Assembly: GCA_900547555.1 (NCBI GenBank)
Contig: URHG01000012.1
Location: forward strand, 1-57,891
Length of the DNA: 57,891 nt
Reading direction: 5' to 3'
Origin: an uncultured Porphyromonadaceae bacterium
GTDB lineage: Bacteria; Bacteroidota; Bacteroidia; Bacteroidales; UBA11471
Numbering within the stretch: position 1 is the stretch's first letter; each line of letters begins with the position of its first letter. Under the pieces are notes generated by a model. The model was not told where the DNA came from. It did no database searches and saw nothing but the letters and a program-made list of their open reading frames with translations. The position numbers and the translations under genes are program-made. This document shows, in pieces, positions 8,244 to 17,659 of this stretch.

Positions 8244-11218
8244 AACGTACTTATCTTTTTTACGCATTATTCGTTATCCTCTGCCTGTCTCTCCCCCTAC
8301 CGGTGAGAAGCGGCGTGCGGGAAAAGTATAATTTCAATCCGCAATGGCTGCTTCGCATAGGAGACATTCAAGGGGCTGAAAAGACAAAATTTCCCGACAA
8401 CGATTGGGAAAAAATCACCCTCCCGCGTGCCTTCAACGAGGACGAAGCATTCAAGGTTCCCATAAAGGAAATGACCGATACTGTCGCATGGTATCGGAAA
8501 CACTTCAAACTGCCGAAATCGGCCAAAGGGAAAAAAGTATTCATCGAGTTCGAGGGGGTGCGGCAAGGCGCTGATTTCTATCTCAACGGCAAACACATAG
8601 GACTGCACGAAAACGGTGTCATGGCCGTAGGGTTCGACCTTACTCCTTACCTCAACTTCAATGGTGAAAATGTGATCGCCGTGCGGGTCGACAACGACTG
8701 GCAATACAAAGAGAGGGCAACCGGCAGCCGATTCCAGTGGAACGACCAGAACTTCAACGCCAACTACGGGGGGATAACCAAAAACGTATGGCTGCACATC
8801 ACCGACAAATTATATCAGACATTACCGTTATACAGCAACCTGCAAACTACCGGAGTCTATGTATATGCAACCGACATGAAGGTAAAAAGCAGGAAGGCGA
8901 CGATACACGCCGAATCTCAAATCCGTAACGAATATAACAAACCGATGACCGTCGGCTATGAAGTGGATATATACGACTACGAAGGCAAGCGGGTAGGCTC
9001 TTTCAAGGGTACGTCCATGACCGTAGATCCGCAAGAAACCGCAACGCTGGAAGCCTCCGCTCCATTGGAGAATATTCATTTTTGGAGTTGGGGATACGGT
9101 TATCTCTATCATGTCGTAACCCGTCTCATCGTCGACAATAAACCCGTCGATGAAGTCGTTACGACGACCGGATTCCGCAAGACCCGGTTCGGAAGCGGGA
9201 AAGTATGGCTCAATGATCGGGTCATACAGCTTAAAGGATATGCGCAACGTTCGAGCAACGAATGGCCGGGCGTGGGTATATCGGTTCCGGCCTGGCTGAG
9301 CGACTATTCCAACGGATTGATGATCGAGCACAATGCCAACCTTTTCCGGTGGATGCACATCACTCCGCAAAAACAGGATATTGAGTCCTGCGACAGAGTC
9401 GGTGTGATACAGATGCTTCCGGCCGGAGATGCCGAAAAAGATGTCGAGGGACGGCGTTGGGAACAACGTAAAGAACTGATGCGCGACGTCATTATCTATA
9501 CACGCAACAATCCGAGTATTCTCTTTTATGAATGCGGCAACGAATCCATCAGCCGGGAGCACATGATAGAAATGATCGCGATACGCGATCAATACGACCC
9601 GCATGGAGGCCGGGCTATCGGTTCCCGCGAAATGCTCGACATCAGAGAGGCCGAATACGGTGGAGAAATGCTTTACATCAACAAAAGCGAACACCACCCG
9701 ATGATACAGACCGAATATTGCCGGGACGAAGGTCTGCGCAAATATTGGGACGAATACAGTTATCCCTATCACAAACAGGGAGACGGGCCGCTGTATAAAG
9801 GGCAAGACGCATCGGCCTATAACCAGAATCAGGACATGCTGACCATAGAATTCGTTCGTCGCTGGTACGATATGTGGCGAGAGCGTCCCGGTACAGGTCG
9901 CAGGGTGAATTCAGGCGGTGCGAAAATCATCTTTTCCGATACGCAAACTCACGGACGCGGTGCCGAGAACTACCGTCGTAGCGGTGTCGTCGATCCGTTC
10001 AGAATACCCAAAGACGGATATTTCGCACATAAAGTCATGTGGGACGGCTGGGTCGACATCGAAAACCACCATACCCATATCATCGGACACTGGAACTACA
10101 CACCCGAAACCCAAAAGCCCGTATATGTCGTATCGTCGGGCGATAAGGTAGAATTATTCGTCAATGGAAAATCAAAAGGATTCGGCCGGCAGGAATATCG
10201 TTTTCTCTTCACGTTCGACTCCATACAATGGGAAAAAGGTACCATCGAAGCTGTCTCTTACCTCGAAGACGGTACAGAAGTAAGCCGTAACTCCATAAAA
10301 ACCATCGGAGACCCGAATGGATTAAAATTGTCATTGATACAAGGACCTAACGGGACATACGCCGACGGGGCAGACTTGGCTCTCGTACAAATCGAAGTTG
10401 TCGATGAGAACGGCGATCGCTGCCCGCTGGCCAACAACATGGTAAAATTCGATTTGCAAGGTCCGGCCGAATGGCGCGGCGGTATAGCTCAGGGAAAAGA
10501 CAATTATGTCCTATCGAAAGAGCTTCCCGTCGAATGCGGTATCACACGTGTCATGATACGTACAACCGACAAAGCGGGAAAAATAACCCTGAAAGCCGAA
10601 ACCGAAGGACTGCCGTCGAATGAAATAACATTCGAAACCCTACCTGTCAAAGTCAGAAACGGACTCTCCTCGTATTTCCCGGCACAAAATCTTCCCAGCC
10701 GTTTCGACCGAGGAGAAACACCTGATACCCCTTCTTACAGAGACTCCAAAGTCGATGTCAAAGTAGACCGTATCATTGCCGGTTGTAACCAAGACGATGC
10801 GATGAACAGTATCGACGACAACGAACTGAGCGAATGGAGAAACGATGGGAAATCGAATACGGCATGGATTACTTACAAACTCGAACGACGTGCCGAAATC
10901 GATGATATATGTATTAAACTCACCGGTTGGAGACAACGTTCTTATCCCCTCGAAGTGTATGCGGGAAACACTTTGATATGGAGCGGAAACACCGAGAAAA
11001 GTTTGGGATACGTTCACTTGCTCATCGACAAGCCGGTCCGTTCAGACCTCATAACCATCAAGTTGAAAGGCGCAACCGTCGATTCCGACGCCTTCGGACA
11101 AATTATCGAAGTTGCCGAAGCCCAAGCCGGGAAACTCGATTTGCTGGACAACAAAAAGAAGAAGAAAACAGAACTACGCATTGTCGAGATAGAATTCTTG
11201 GAAACACTCGACCGATAG
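8240..11218 (+). CDS. Secreted glycoside hydrolase family 2 enzyme
   Basis: A 992-residue GH2 protein. A signal peptide (residues 1-24) fixes the start at 8240; the longer open frame upstream overlaps uxuA and is not coding. The order is a sugar-binding jelly-roll (about 30-190), an Ig-like domain (200-310), then the TIM barrel (315-600). Asn434-Glu435 in YECGNES is the likely acid/base and Glu492 in QTEYCRDE the candidate nucleophile. After these come a DUF4982-type module (about 610-690), a further beta-sandwich (GLKLSLIQGPNG onward) and a discoidin-like C-terminus. The exact specificity (beta-galactosidase, glucuronidase or other) cannot be read from sequence. Coupling to uxuA makes a uronic-acid-containing substrate a reasonable inference. 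It probably acts in the periplasm. Confidence 0.88.
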   Translation: MKRTYLFYALFVILCLSLPLPVRSGVREKYNFNPQWLLRIGDIQGAEKTKFPDNDWEKITLPRAFNEDEAFKVPIKEMTDTVAWYRKHFKLPKSAKGKKVFIEFEGVRQGADFYLNGKHIGLHENGVMAVGFDLTPYLNFNGENVIAVRVDNDWQYKERATGSRFQWNDQNFNANYGGITKNVWLHITDKLYQTLPLYSNLQTTGVYVYATDMKVKSRKATIHAESQIRNEYNKPMTVGYEVDIYDYEGKRVGSFKGTSMTVDPQETATLEASAPLENIHFWSWGYGYLYHVVTRLIVDNKPVDEVVTTTGFRKTRFGSGKVWLNDRVIQLKGYAQRSSNEWPGVGISVPAWLSDYSNGLMIEHNANLFRWMHITPQKQDIESCDRVGVIQMLPAGDAEKDVEGRRWEQRKELMRDVIIYTRNNPSILFYECGNESISREHMIEMIAIRDQYDPHGGRAIGSREMLDIREAEYGGEMLYINKSEHHPMIQTEYCRDEGLRKYWDEYSYPYHKQGDGPLYKGQDASAYNQNQDMLTIEFVRRWYDMWRERPGTGRRVNSGGAKIIFSDTQTHGRGAENYRRSGVVDPFRIPKDGYFAHKVMWDGWVDIENHHTHIIGHWNYTPETQKPVYVVSSGDKVELFVNGKSKGFGRQEYRFLFTFDSIQWEKGTIEAVSYLEDGTEVSRNSIKTIGDPNGLKLSLIQGPNGTYADGADLALVQIEVVDENGDRCPLANNMVKFDLQGPAEWRGGIAQGKDNYVLSKELPVECGITRVMIRTTDKAGKITLKAETEGLPSNEITFETLPVKVRNGLSSYFPAQNLPSRFDRGETPDTPSYRDSKVDVKVDRIIAGCNQDDAMNSIDDNELSEWRNDGKSNTAWITYKLERRAEIDDICIKLTGWRQRSYPLEVYAGNTLIWSGNTEKSLGYVHLLIDKPVRSDLITIKLKGATVDSDAFGQIIEVAEAQAGKLDLLDNKKKKKTELRIVEIEFLETLDR

Positions 11219-11246
11219 TATTTGATACGCAATAGTAAACCATTTA

Positions 11247-11283
11247 ACAAAACCGGCATTTATAAATGCCGGTTTTGTTTTTT
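11247..11283 (+). terminator. Intrinsic terminator after the GH2 gene
   Basis: A perfect 16-base inverted repeat (acaaaaccggcattta at 11247-11262 with its complement at 11263-11278) is followed by a run of T. It ends the uxuA-GH2 unit and lies between that unit and the convergent MATE gene. Confidence 0.85.
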
Positions 11284-11296
11284 ATACATCACTCTG

Positions 11297-12682
11297 TTAT
11301 CTTAGCTGACCACCTTGTCTCAAATATCTGGTTAAAACCAGTTTTTGCTTTACCACAAACATAATTATAATTACAATTGTAGTGCAAACTTCCGATAGAC
11401 AAAGTGCCAACCACGTACCGTCCGCCCCCATAAATCGGGGCAACCAAATAAAGCTTGGAACAAGAAAAACAAAACCTCGCAATACTGCAAGCAAAGTAGC
11501 CGGTACAACCCTCCCCACACTTTGATAATAACCGATAACTGTAAGATTGAAAATAAAGAAAACAAATGCAGCCGAAAAATAAGGAAAACCCTCAATAGCT
11601 ATATGTGCAGCTGTATTGTCAGGAGCGACAAAAAGTCCTACCAAAACATGTGGAATAAAAATAAACACCATTGTTATCACCATACCACAAACGACAGATG
11701 TAAACAATGCTATCCGTTCCGTGGTAGCAACACGTTCAATATATCCCATCCCGAAATTATAACTAACAACCGGTTGCGCCGATTGTGCAATAGCATTTCC
11801 TACCATAAAAACAAACGGAAGATAGTAGCAGGCAATACCGAATGCACCTACCCCATCGTCGCCAAGATATTCCATAAACACATGATTACCAACAAACATA
11901 AGCATGGCCAATGTTGCCTCAGTCAATAAGGCCGAAGATCCGATACGACACTGATAACCGATATTACGGAAAGAAAGACGAAAACTCTTAACACTCCATT
12001 TGACGGGGTAAAGGAATAACTTACGAGCAAACTTCCACAAATAAACGATACCTACAACACCTCCCACAAATAGTCCAATAGTTGCGGCAAAGGCTGCTCC
12101 CATCAACCCCCAATCTAACGGAAATATGAACAGCCAGCCCAATATTACCGTGATGATCGCGGCTATAACATTACATATCATAGCCAATCTCGGCGCACCG
12201 TCCAAACGAATAATAAATAGACAAACGGAACACCACATTTGAAACATCAAAGATGGTATAAACCATAGCAGATATTCTCTGACCATAGGTACAAGATACT
12301 CCGATGCTCCCAGCAAGCGGGCTGTGGTAGAGGGATACGCCATCATCAAAGCAGATGGAACAACCGCGATGAGAGTCGCAAATAATAACGCTTGAGTAAT
12401 ATTAAGGCGTGCTGCTTTTAGCTTTCCCCTTGATAACTGAATCGAAGCAACCACAGAAGAACCGGCTCCTACCATCAATCCTATTCCAGTAAACAACATC
12501 AGCAAAGGGATACATATATTTATGGCAGCAATCCCATCGCTACCTATCCCATGACCGACAAATATCCCGTCTATGGCTGTTACTGCCGACATACTGAGCA
12601 TTCCAAACAAAGTAGGAACAAAGTATTTACGGAATAACGTAAATACATCTAACGTACCTAAATCAATAGCATCTCTTTTCAT
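11297..12682 (-). CDS. MATE-family efflux transporter
   Basis: A 461-residue, 12-helix membrane protein. The N-terminal block LFRKYFVPTLFGMLSMSAVTAIDGIFVGHGIGSDGIAAINI is typical of the MATE (DinF/NorM-like) family, which exports cationic drugs or metabolites in exchange for Na+ or H+. I chose the ATG at 12682 (MKRDAIDLG) over an in-frame start 16 codons upstream, because that extension is basic and polar and overlaps the base of the leader hairpin. It is a lone gene, convergent with the GH2 gene. A leader of about 150 bases carrying a strong hairpin and U-tract precedes it, so expression is probably controlled by attenuation. The substrate is unknown. Confidence 0.88.
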   Translation of the reverse strand: MKRDAIDLGTLDVFTLFRKYFVPTLFGMLSMSAVTAIDGIFVGHGIGSDGIAAINICIPLLMLFTGIGLMVGAGSSVVASIQLSRGKLKAARLNITQALLFATLIAVVPSALMMAYPSTTARLLGASEYLVPMVREYLLWFIPSLMFQMWCSVCLFIIRLDGAPRLAMICNVIAAIITVILGWLFIFPLDWGLMGAAFAATIGLFVGGVVGIVYLWKFARKLFLYPVKWSVKSFRLSFRNIGYQCRIGSSALLTEATLAMLMFVGNHVFMEYLGDDGVGAFGIACYYLPFVFMVGNAIAQSAQPVVSYNFGMGYIERVATTERIALFTSVVCGMVITMVFIFIPHVLVGLFVAPDNTAAHIAIEGFPYFSAAFVFFIFNLTVIGYYQSVGRVVPATLLAVLRGFVFLVPSFIWLPRFMGADGTWLALCLSEVCTTIVIIIMFVVKQKLVLTRYLRQGGQLR

Positions 12683-12720
12683 AATCTTTACTTTATAATT
12701 ATTTGTTTTTCGATCTTGCC

Positions 12721-12783
12721 GTAAAAACAAAAGAATACCGGATAAAATGATTGGTTTTACCCAGTCATCTTATCCGGCATTCT
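12721..12783 (-). promoter_or_regulatory. Attenuator hairpin in the MATE leader
   Basis: The arms at 12732-12750 and 12765-12783 pair over 19 positions with only a few G-U or mismatched pairs. On the minus strand the hairpin is followed by TTTGTTTTT (12721-12731 region). This is an intrinsic-terminator shape located inside the 5' leader, about 40 bases before the MATE start codon. It therefore probably stops transcription unless a ligand, protein or ribosome prevents its folding. No known riboswitch class was recognised in the upstream leader. Confidence 0.7.
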
Positions 12784-12835
12784 TTTTCTGCCCTCCGATG
12801 AGGTTTACAAAACGCTTTCTCCCGTTATGTTGCCG

Positions 12836-12868
12836 CAAAGGTGGGTTAAAGAATTTACTTATCCCAAA
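12836..12868 (-). promoter_or_regulatory. Candidate promoter for the MATE gene
   Basis: Minus strand TTTG (12865-12868), 21 bases, then CACCTTTG (12836-12843). This is one mismatch from TTTG-N19-21-TAnnTTTG. It would start transcription near 12830 and give a leader of about 150 bases. Confidence 0.45.
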
Positions 12869-13017
12869 CAAATAACATTTTTTAATTCAAACACCATTAA
12901 ACACTCTTCTAACAAATCTCTTTCAATATATTTTTTCAGATCGATTTATTGAGTTTTTATGGGCTTAGTTCAGTGATTTTTTCGTAAACTTGTAAAGTAA
13001 AATTCTGCACAAGATAT

Positions 13018-15915
13018 ATGAAACCATTCTTATGGCAAGTAGCCGAGGCATTTTATCGGGAATATAATCGGGACATACAAAATATGGCGTTTGTATTTCC
13101 CAACCGTCGAGCCGGTATTTTTTTCAAAAAATATCTCTCCGACATCATCGACGGTCCGATATTCTCTCCGACCGTTACAACCGTATCCGATCTTTTCACA
13201 CAACTGTCGGATTTACAACCGGCCGACCATATATACCTCTTGTTTTCTCTTTACCGCCACTACTCCGACTTATGTCCACAAAAAGAGAGTTTCGATGAAT
13301 TTGTTCCATTGGGAGAAACCCTTCTCAACGATTTCGACGATGTAGATAAATATATGGTCGATGCCCGACAACTTTTCACCAACATTCACGACTTGAAAGA
13401 AATCGATTCCCGATTCGGCAGTCCGCTCACCGAAGAACAAGTTTCATATATACGCCGTTTCTGGAAAAACTTCATGCCCATAGGCGAAAGCGATAATAAA
13501 AGCCATTTCATTACCCTTTGGGAAATTTTGTTTCCCCTTTATGAGAGGTTTAGGAGCGAATTGAGAAACAACGGAATGGGCTACGAGGGCATGATATTCA
13601 GAGAGGTTGCCGAACGTGCCGATGCCGGACTGATTCTCCCCTATCAAAAAATCGTATTTGTGGGTCTCAATGTTCTGAACCGGGCAGAAGAGAGTCTAAT
13701 GAAAACATTGAAAAAGAATGGTATAGCCGATTTTTACTGGGACAACAATGCTCCCACCCTACAAGACGAATACAACAGAGCTTCCTATTTTTTAAAACCG
13801 AACGTCAAAGAGTTCCCCTCCTTGCTTCAACTCGAAAAAGAACAGGAAAATTATGTTTATCCCGACATCGAACTCTTGGGTGTACCCTCGGCGGTAGGTC
13901 AAGCCAAACAATGCGAAATCATTTTGCAGGAATTGATGAAAAGCAATGCCATACCCGCTCCGCAAAAAGCGCTCAACACAGCAATCGTCTTGCCGGACGA
14001 ACACCTGCTGCTTCCCATGCTTTACGCCATTCCAAGTTCTATATCTCCCATAAATATCACTATGGGATATACACTGGCCAATACAACGGTAGCCGGTCTG
14101 CTGGATATTCTCGCCGACTTGCAAAAACACACGCGCCCCAACGGAGACGAAACGCTCTTTTACCACCGAAGCGTATTGTCCTTGCTAAGCAACCGATACT
14201 TACAACTCTCGGGACAATCTGCAATAAACCGTCTGACCGATGACATTCGTAAACACAACAAAATATTCATTCCTCAAAAAGAGTTGGAGGTAACTCCGTT
14301 ATTACAACACATTTTCGTAGCACTAAGAAGTGCCGACGAAGCATGCGATTACTTATTGGATCTGTTGGCAATGCTTCAAGAGGAATTAAATGCAGATACG
14401 ATCGACGTCCCCGATGAAAATTCTTCTGAAATATCCGTCGTCGCTCTCGAACGGGAATTTATCTACCATTACTATTTGGCTATAAACCGGTTGAAAGGTA
14501 TCATGCAGGAAAACCGAATAGAGATGAACGTGGCAACTTTTTTCAAATTGCTGAAAAAACTCACTGCCGGTATTTCGATTCCATTCGAGGGAGAACCGTT
14601 GTCGGGCCTTCAAATTATGGGTGTACTCGAAACCCGGGCTCTCGACTTCGAAAACGTCATTATCCTATCGATGAACGAAGGTATCTTTCCGGTGAAAAAA
14701 GTCGCCTCGTCGCTCATTCCCTACAATTTGCGCAAGGGATTCGAACTATCTACCACAGAGCATCAAGACAGTATTTACGCATACTATTTCTATCGTCTGA
14801 TACACAGAGCCAAAAGAGTCTTCCTCCTTTACGACACCCGAACAGAAGATATGGCCAGCGGCGAAGTGAGCCGGTATGTATATCAAATGAAATACCACTA
14901 CCGCCTCTCCATCAATGAAAAAATGGTAGGTTATCCTATCATGGCCAAGAAAATCCGCGACATCGTTGTTCCGAAAGACGAATATGTCATGTCGCAACTC
15001 CTCCGATACCACAAAGGGGGAGATCGTTACCTCTCGGCCAGTGCCATCAACACATACATTACTTGCCCGCTACAATTTTATCTGAGCTATGTCGAAAAAT
15101 TTCAAGAAATCGATGACGTATCGGAAGGTATAGATGCCGGGGTCTTCGGCAGTATCTATCACAGCGTCATGCAACAAATCTACGACCGCATGACCGGTTC
15201 ACCCATACAGGCAGAATCACTAAAAGCTATCGAAAAAGACGACAAACTGATTACGGCTTTCATCGAACAGGCTTTTGCCGAAAATTATTTCAAAACACCC
15301 CAAAAGCCGAAAGCTCTCACCGGACAAAACTACCTCGTAGGAGAAGTCATACGTAAATATGTAAAAAAGACGCTTGAAATAGATCGCACTCTTACCCCCT
15401 TTACCTATCTTACTTCGGAAAGGGAAATAAAGCAATCTCACGCCATCGATACCGACCGAGAAATATTACTAAAAGGTTTTATCGACCGTATGGATATGAA
15501 AGATGAAAAAATACGCATCGTCGATTATAAAACAGGAAAAGACAAAATAGACTTCCGAAATATCGAAGAGCTGTTCGACAAAGAAAAGAAAGACCGTCGT
15601 AAGGCAATCATGCAAGTTCTCATGTATGCCATGATGGTTACCGACGAAGACCACCTACCGAATCCTATCGTACCGACTATCTATCGGGTACAAGAGTTGT
15701 TTTCTCCTCAAAAATTCAAAGCAGATATAAAAATGGGATTTTCTCCGCTCGACGATTACACGCAGATCGACCAAGAATTCCGCAAAGAATTCGACAAATG
15801 TTTACAGGAAATCTTCAACCCCGACACACCATTTGTCCAGTCTGCCCATATAGGAGAAGACGGGCCCTGCTCCTATTGTGCATTTGCTTCGATATGCCTG
15901 CAATCGGCCCAATAA
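13018..15915 (+). CDS. AddB-like PD-(D/E)XK nuclease/helicase-like protein
   Basis: A 965-residue protein of the Bacteroidetes AddB-like family, the partner of an AddA/UvrD-type helicase-nuclease in double-strand-break repair. The N-terminus (AFVFPNRRAGIFFKKYL) is the degenerate helicase region of AddB. The C-terminal nuclease shows GFIDRMD (Asp823) and VDYKTGK (Asp836, Lys838). Four cysteines sit as in iron-sulfur AddB nucleases: Cys683 in TYITCPLQFY, and Cys951, Cys954 and Cys960 at the very end. They would clamp a 4Fe-4S cluster around the nuclease domain. The usual helicase partner gene is not in this window. It is transcribed alone and ends in a strong terminator. Confidence 0.88.
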   Translation: MKPFLWQVAEAFYREYNRDIQNMAFVFPNRRAGIFFKKYLSDIIDGPIFSPTVTTVSDLFTQLSDLQPADHIYLLFSLYRHYSDLCPQKESFDEFVPLGETLLNDFDDVDKYMVDARQLFTNIHDLKEIDSRFGSPLTEEQVSYIRRFWKNFMPIGESDNKSHFITLWEILFPLYERFRSELRNNGMGYEGMIFREVAERADAGLILPYQKIVFVGLNVLNRAEESLMKTLKKNGIADFYWDNNAPTLQDEYNRASYFLKPNVKEFPSLLQLEKEQENYVYPDIELLGVPSAVGQAKQCEIILQELMKSNAIPAPQKALNTAIVLPDEHLLLPMLYAIPSSISPINITMGYTLANTTVAGLLDILADLQKHTRPNGDETLFYHRSVLSLLSNRYLQLSGQSAINRLTDDIRKHNKIFIPQKELEVTPLLQHIFVALRSADEACDYLLDLLAMLQEELNADTIDVPDENSSEISVVALEREFIYHYYLAINRLKGIMQENRIEMNVATFFKLLKKLTAGISIPFEGEPLSGLQIMGVLETRALDFENVIILSMNEGIFPVKKVASSLIPYNLRKGFELSTTEHQDSIYAYYFYRLIHRAKRVFLLYDTRTEDMASGEVSRYVYQMKYHYRLSINEKMVGYPIMAKKIRDIVVPKDEYVMSQLLRYHKGGDRYLSASAINTYITCPLQFYLSYVEKFQEIDDVSEGIDAGVFGSIYHSVMQQIYDRMTGSPIQAESLKAIEKDDKLITAFIEQAFAENYFKTPQKPKALTGQNYLVGEVIRKYVKKTLEIDRTLTPFTYLTSEREIKQSHAIDTDREILLKGFIDRMDMKDEKIRIVDYKTGKDKIDFRNIEELFDKEKKDRRKAIMQVLMYAMMVTDEDHLPNPIVPTIYRVQELFSPQKFKADIKMGFSPLDDYTQIDQEFRKEFDKCLQEIFNPDTPFVQSAHIGEDGPCSYCAFASICLQSAQ

Positions 15916-15958
15916 ATTATAAAAGGCATCTGTTTCTGTAACAGATGCCTTTTATAAT
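15916..15958. terminator. Bidirectional intrinsic terminator
   Basis: A perfect 19-bp stem (15916-15934 with 15940-15958) has a five-base loop and A/T-rich flanks on both sides. It ends both the AddB-like gene (plus) and proS (minus), which converge here. Confidence 0.9.
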
Positions 15959-15972
15959 TGCATTATTCTTTA

Positions 15973-17454
15973 TCAATAAGCACGGGCAAAAAGGACTCTA
16001 CGTGCCGAAGGTTTGCCTGTTACCATACATACTCCCGGCGTCGTATCTCCGTTGAGCGGAATACAACGTATCGTAGCTTTAGTCTCTTCTTTGATTCGAG
16101 CTTCGGTCTCGGGTGTACCGTCCCAATGGGCAAAAATAAAACCACCCTCTTCTATTTTCTCCTTGAACTCGTCGTAAGAATCTACTTCGATGATATGTTG
16201 CGAACGGAAATCGCACGCTTTCCGATAAATATTATTCTGAATGTCTTCGAGCAAATCTTTGACATACTGTTCGATATTATCGCAACTACGGGTTTCTTTT
16301 TCCAACGTATCGCGACGCATAACCTCTACGGTGTTGTTTTCGAGATCGCGTCCTCCGATAACCAAACGCACCGGAACCCCTTTCAATTCATAATCGGCAA
16401 ATTTAAATCCGGGACGCTTATTGTCGGCATTATCGTATTTTACCGAGATACCCATGCCACGCAAAGTTTCGACAATGCCAGCCACTTTGGCATCGATTTG
16501 AGCTAATTGCTCGGCATTTTTGTAAATAGGTACAATAACGACCTGTATAGGCGCGAGGTGAGGCGGCAATACCAGTCCGTTATCATCGGAGTGCGACATG
16601 ATAAGAGCCCCCATCAACCGTGTCGATACGCCCCATGAGGTAGCCCATACATATTCGAGCTGATTGTCTTTATTGACAAACTGCACATCGAATGCTTTCG
16701 CAAAATTTTGTCCGAGGAAATGAGATGTTCCCGACTGCAAAGCCTTACCATCTTGCATAAGCGCTTCGATCGTATAGGTCTCCAATGCTCCGGCAAAACG
16801 TTCGCTGGCCGATTTTACGCCTTTAATGACCGGCATAGCCATATACTTCTCGGCAAAATCGGCATATACGTTGAGCATCTTCACAGCCTCTGTTTCCGCT
16901 TCTTCGCGAGTAGCATGAGCCGTATGCCCTTCTTGCCAAAGGAACTCGGCCGTACGCAAGAAAAGGCGTGTACGCATTTCCCATCGCAATACATTGGCCC
17001 ACTGATTACAAAGTATGGGAAGGTCGCGATACGACTGTATCCAATTTTTATAGGTACTCCAAATAATCGTTTCCGATGTAGGGCGAATGATAAGTTCTTC
17101 TTCGAGACGTGCGGCCGGATCGACGATAACCCCCGAACCATCGGAAGCATTCTTCAACCGATAATGAGTTACCACGGCACATTCTTTGGCAAAGCCCTCA
17201 ACGTGCTCGGCTTCACGGCTCAAATACGACTTGGGAATAAGCAAAGGGAAATAGGCATTTACGTGTCCGGTCGCCTTAAACATATCGTCAAGCTGCCGCT
17301 GCATTTTTTCCCATATTGCATATCCATAAGGCTTTATTACCATACAGCCGCGCACGGCCGATTGTTCGGCGAGGTCGGCCTTTACGACCAAATCGTTATA
17401 CCATTGCGAATAATTTTCGCTCCGTTTGGTCAACTCTTTCAGTTCTTTTGCCAT
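15973..17454 (-). CDS. proS: Prolyl-tRNA synthetase (short, archaeal/eukaryotic-type)
   Basis: A class II aminoacyl-tRNA synthetase charging tRNA-Pro in the cytoplasm. At 493 residues it is the short form without the editing insertion, as is usual in Bacteroidetes. It shows QWYNDLVVKADLAEQSAVRGCMVIKPYG at the start, the class II motifs RPTSETIIW and LRWEMRTRLFLRTAEFLWQEGHTAH, and an anticodon-binding domain (VVIVPIYKN to RLVIGGRDLENN). The C-terminus ends in tyrosine (LFARAY), typical of this type. The start at 17454 is 28 bases downstream of a clear TATCTTTG box on the minus strand. It is a single-gene unit. Confidence 0.97.
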   Translation of the reverse strand: MAKELKELTKRSENYSQWYNDLVVKADLAEQSAVRGCMVIKPYGYAIWEKMQRQLDDMFKATGHVNAYFPLLIPKSYLSREAEHVEGFAKECAVVTHYRLKNASDGSGVIVDPAARLEEELIIRPTSETIIWSTYKNWIQSYRDLPILCNQWANVLRWEMRTRLFLRTAEFLWQEGHTAHATREEAETEAVKMLNVYADFAEKYMAMPVIKGVKSASERFAGALETYTIEALMQDGKALQSGTSHFLGQNFAKAFDVQFVNKDNQLEYVWATSWGVSTRLMGALIMSHSDDNGLVLPPHLAPIQVVIVPIYKNAEQLAQIDAKVAGIVETLRGMGISVKYDNADNKRPGFKFADYELKGVPVRLVIGGRDLENNTVEVMRRDTLEKETRSCDNIEQYVKDLLEDIQNNIYRKACDFRSQHIIEVDSYDEFKEKIEEGGFIFAHWDGTPETEARIKEETKATIRCIPLNGDTTPGVCMVTGKPSARRVLFARAY

Positions 17455-17482
17455 ATCTTGTTTTTTAATTATTTCCGTCTTG

Positions 17483-17490
17483 CAAAGATA
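17483..17490 (-). promoter_or_regulatory. -7 box for proS
   Basis: CAAAGATA on the plus strand reads TATCTTTG on the minus strand, matching TAnnTTTG, 28 bases before the proS ATG. A -33 element is not obvious. Confidence 0.6.
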
Positions 17491-17659
17491 GGGATAAATG
17501 CCGAATCTATAAAACGGATATCCCGAATCAAAATGTTTTTTACTTCACAAAAATTATTTCTTCTCCACGACCGATGAAACGCACGTCATTTTACCGTCCG
17601 ACATGAACCGGAACGATAAAAATCATTTTAAAAATTTTTCCGATTGTAATACAGACGGT

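Larger units (their letters stand above)
12683..13017. other. Divergent region with MATE leader and AddB promoter
   Basis: This 335-base stretch separates the MATE gene (minus) from the AddB-like gene (plus). The minus strand holds the MATE leader with its attenuator hairpin and promoter. The plus side has only a one-mismatch -7 box, TAAACTTG at 12985-12992, 25 bases before the AddB-like ATG. No further open frame is evident. Confidence 0.6.

Noticed and set aside
8828..9805. Long antisense open frame inside the GH2 gene
   Set aside because: It is a shadow of the GH2 coding sequence with no family features, start signal or promoter.
12732..12783. Hairpin as a plus-strand terminator
   Set aside because: No plus-strand gene ends here (the GH2 gene ends at 11218 behind its own terminator), so the minus-strand attenuator reading is preferred.
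16708..17577. Long plus-strand open frame opposite proS
   Set aside because: It is antisense to the well-identified proS and has no recognisable domain.
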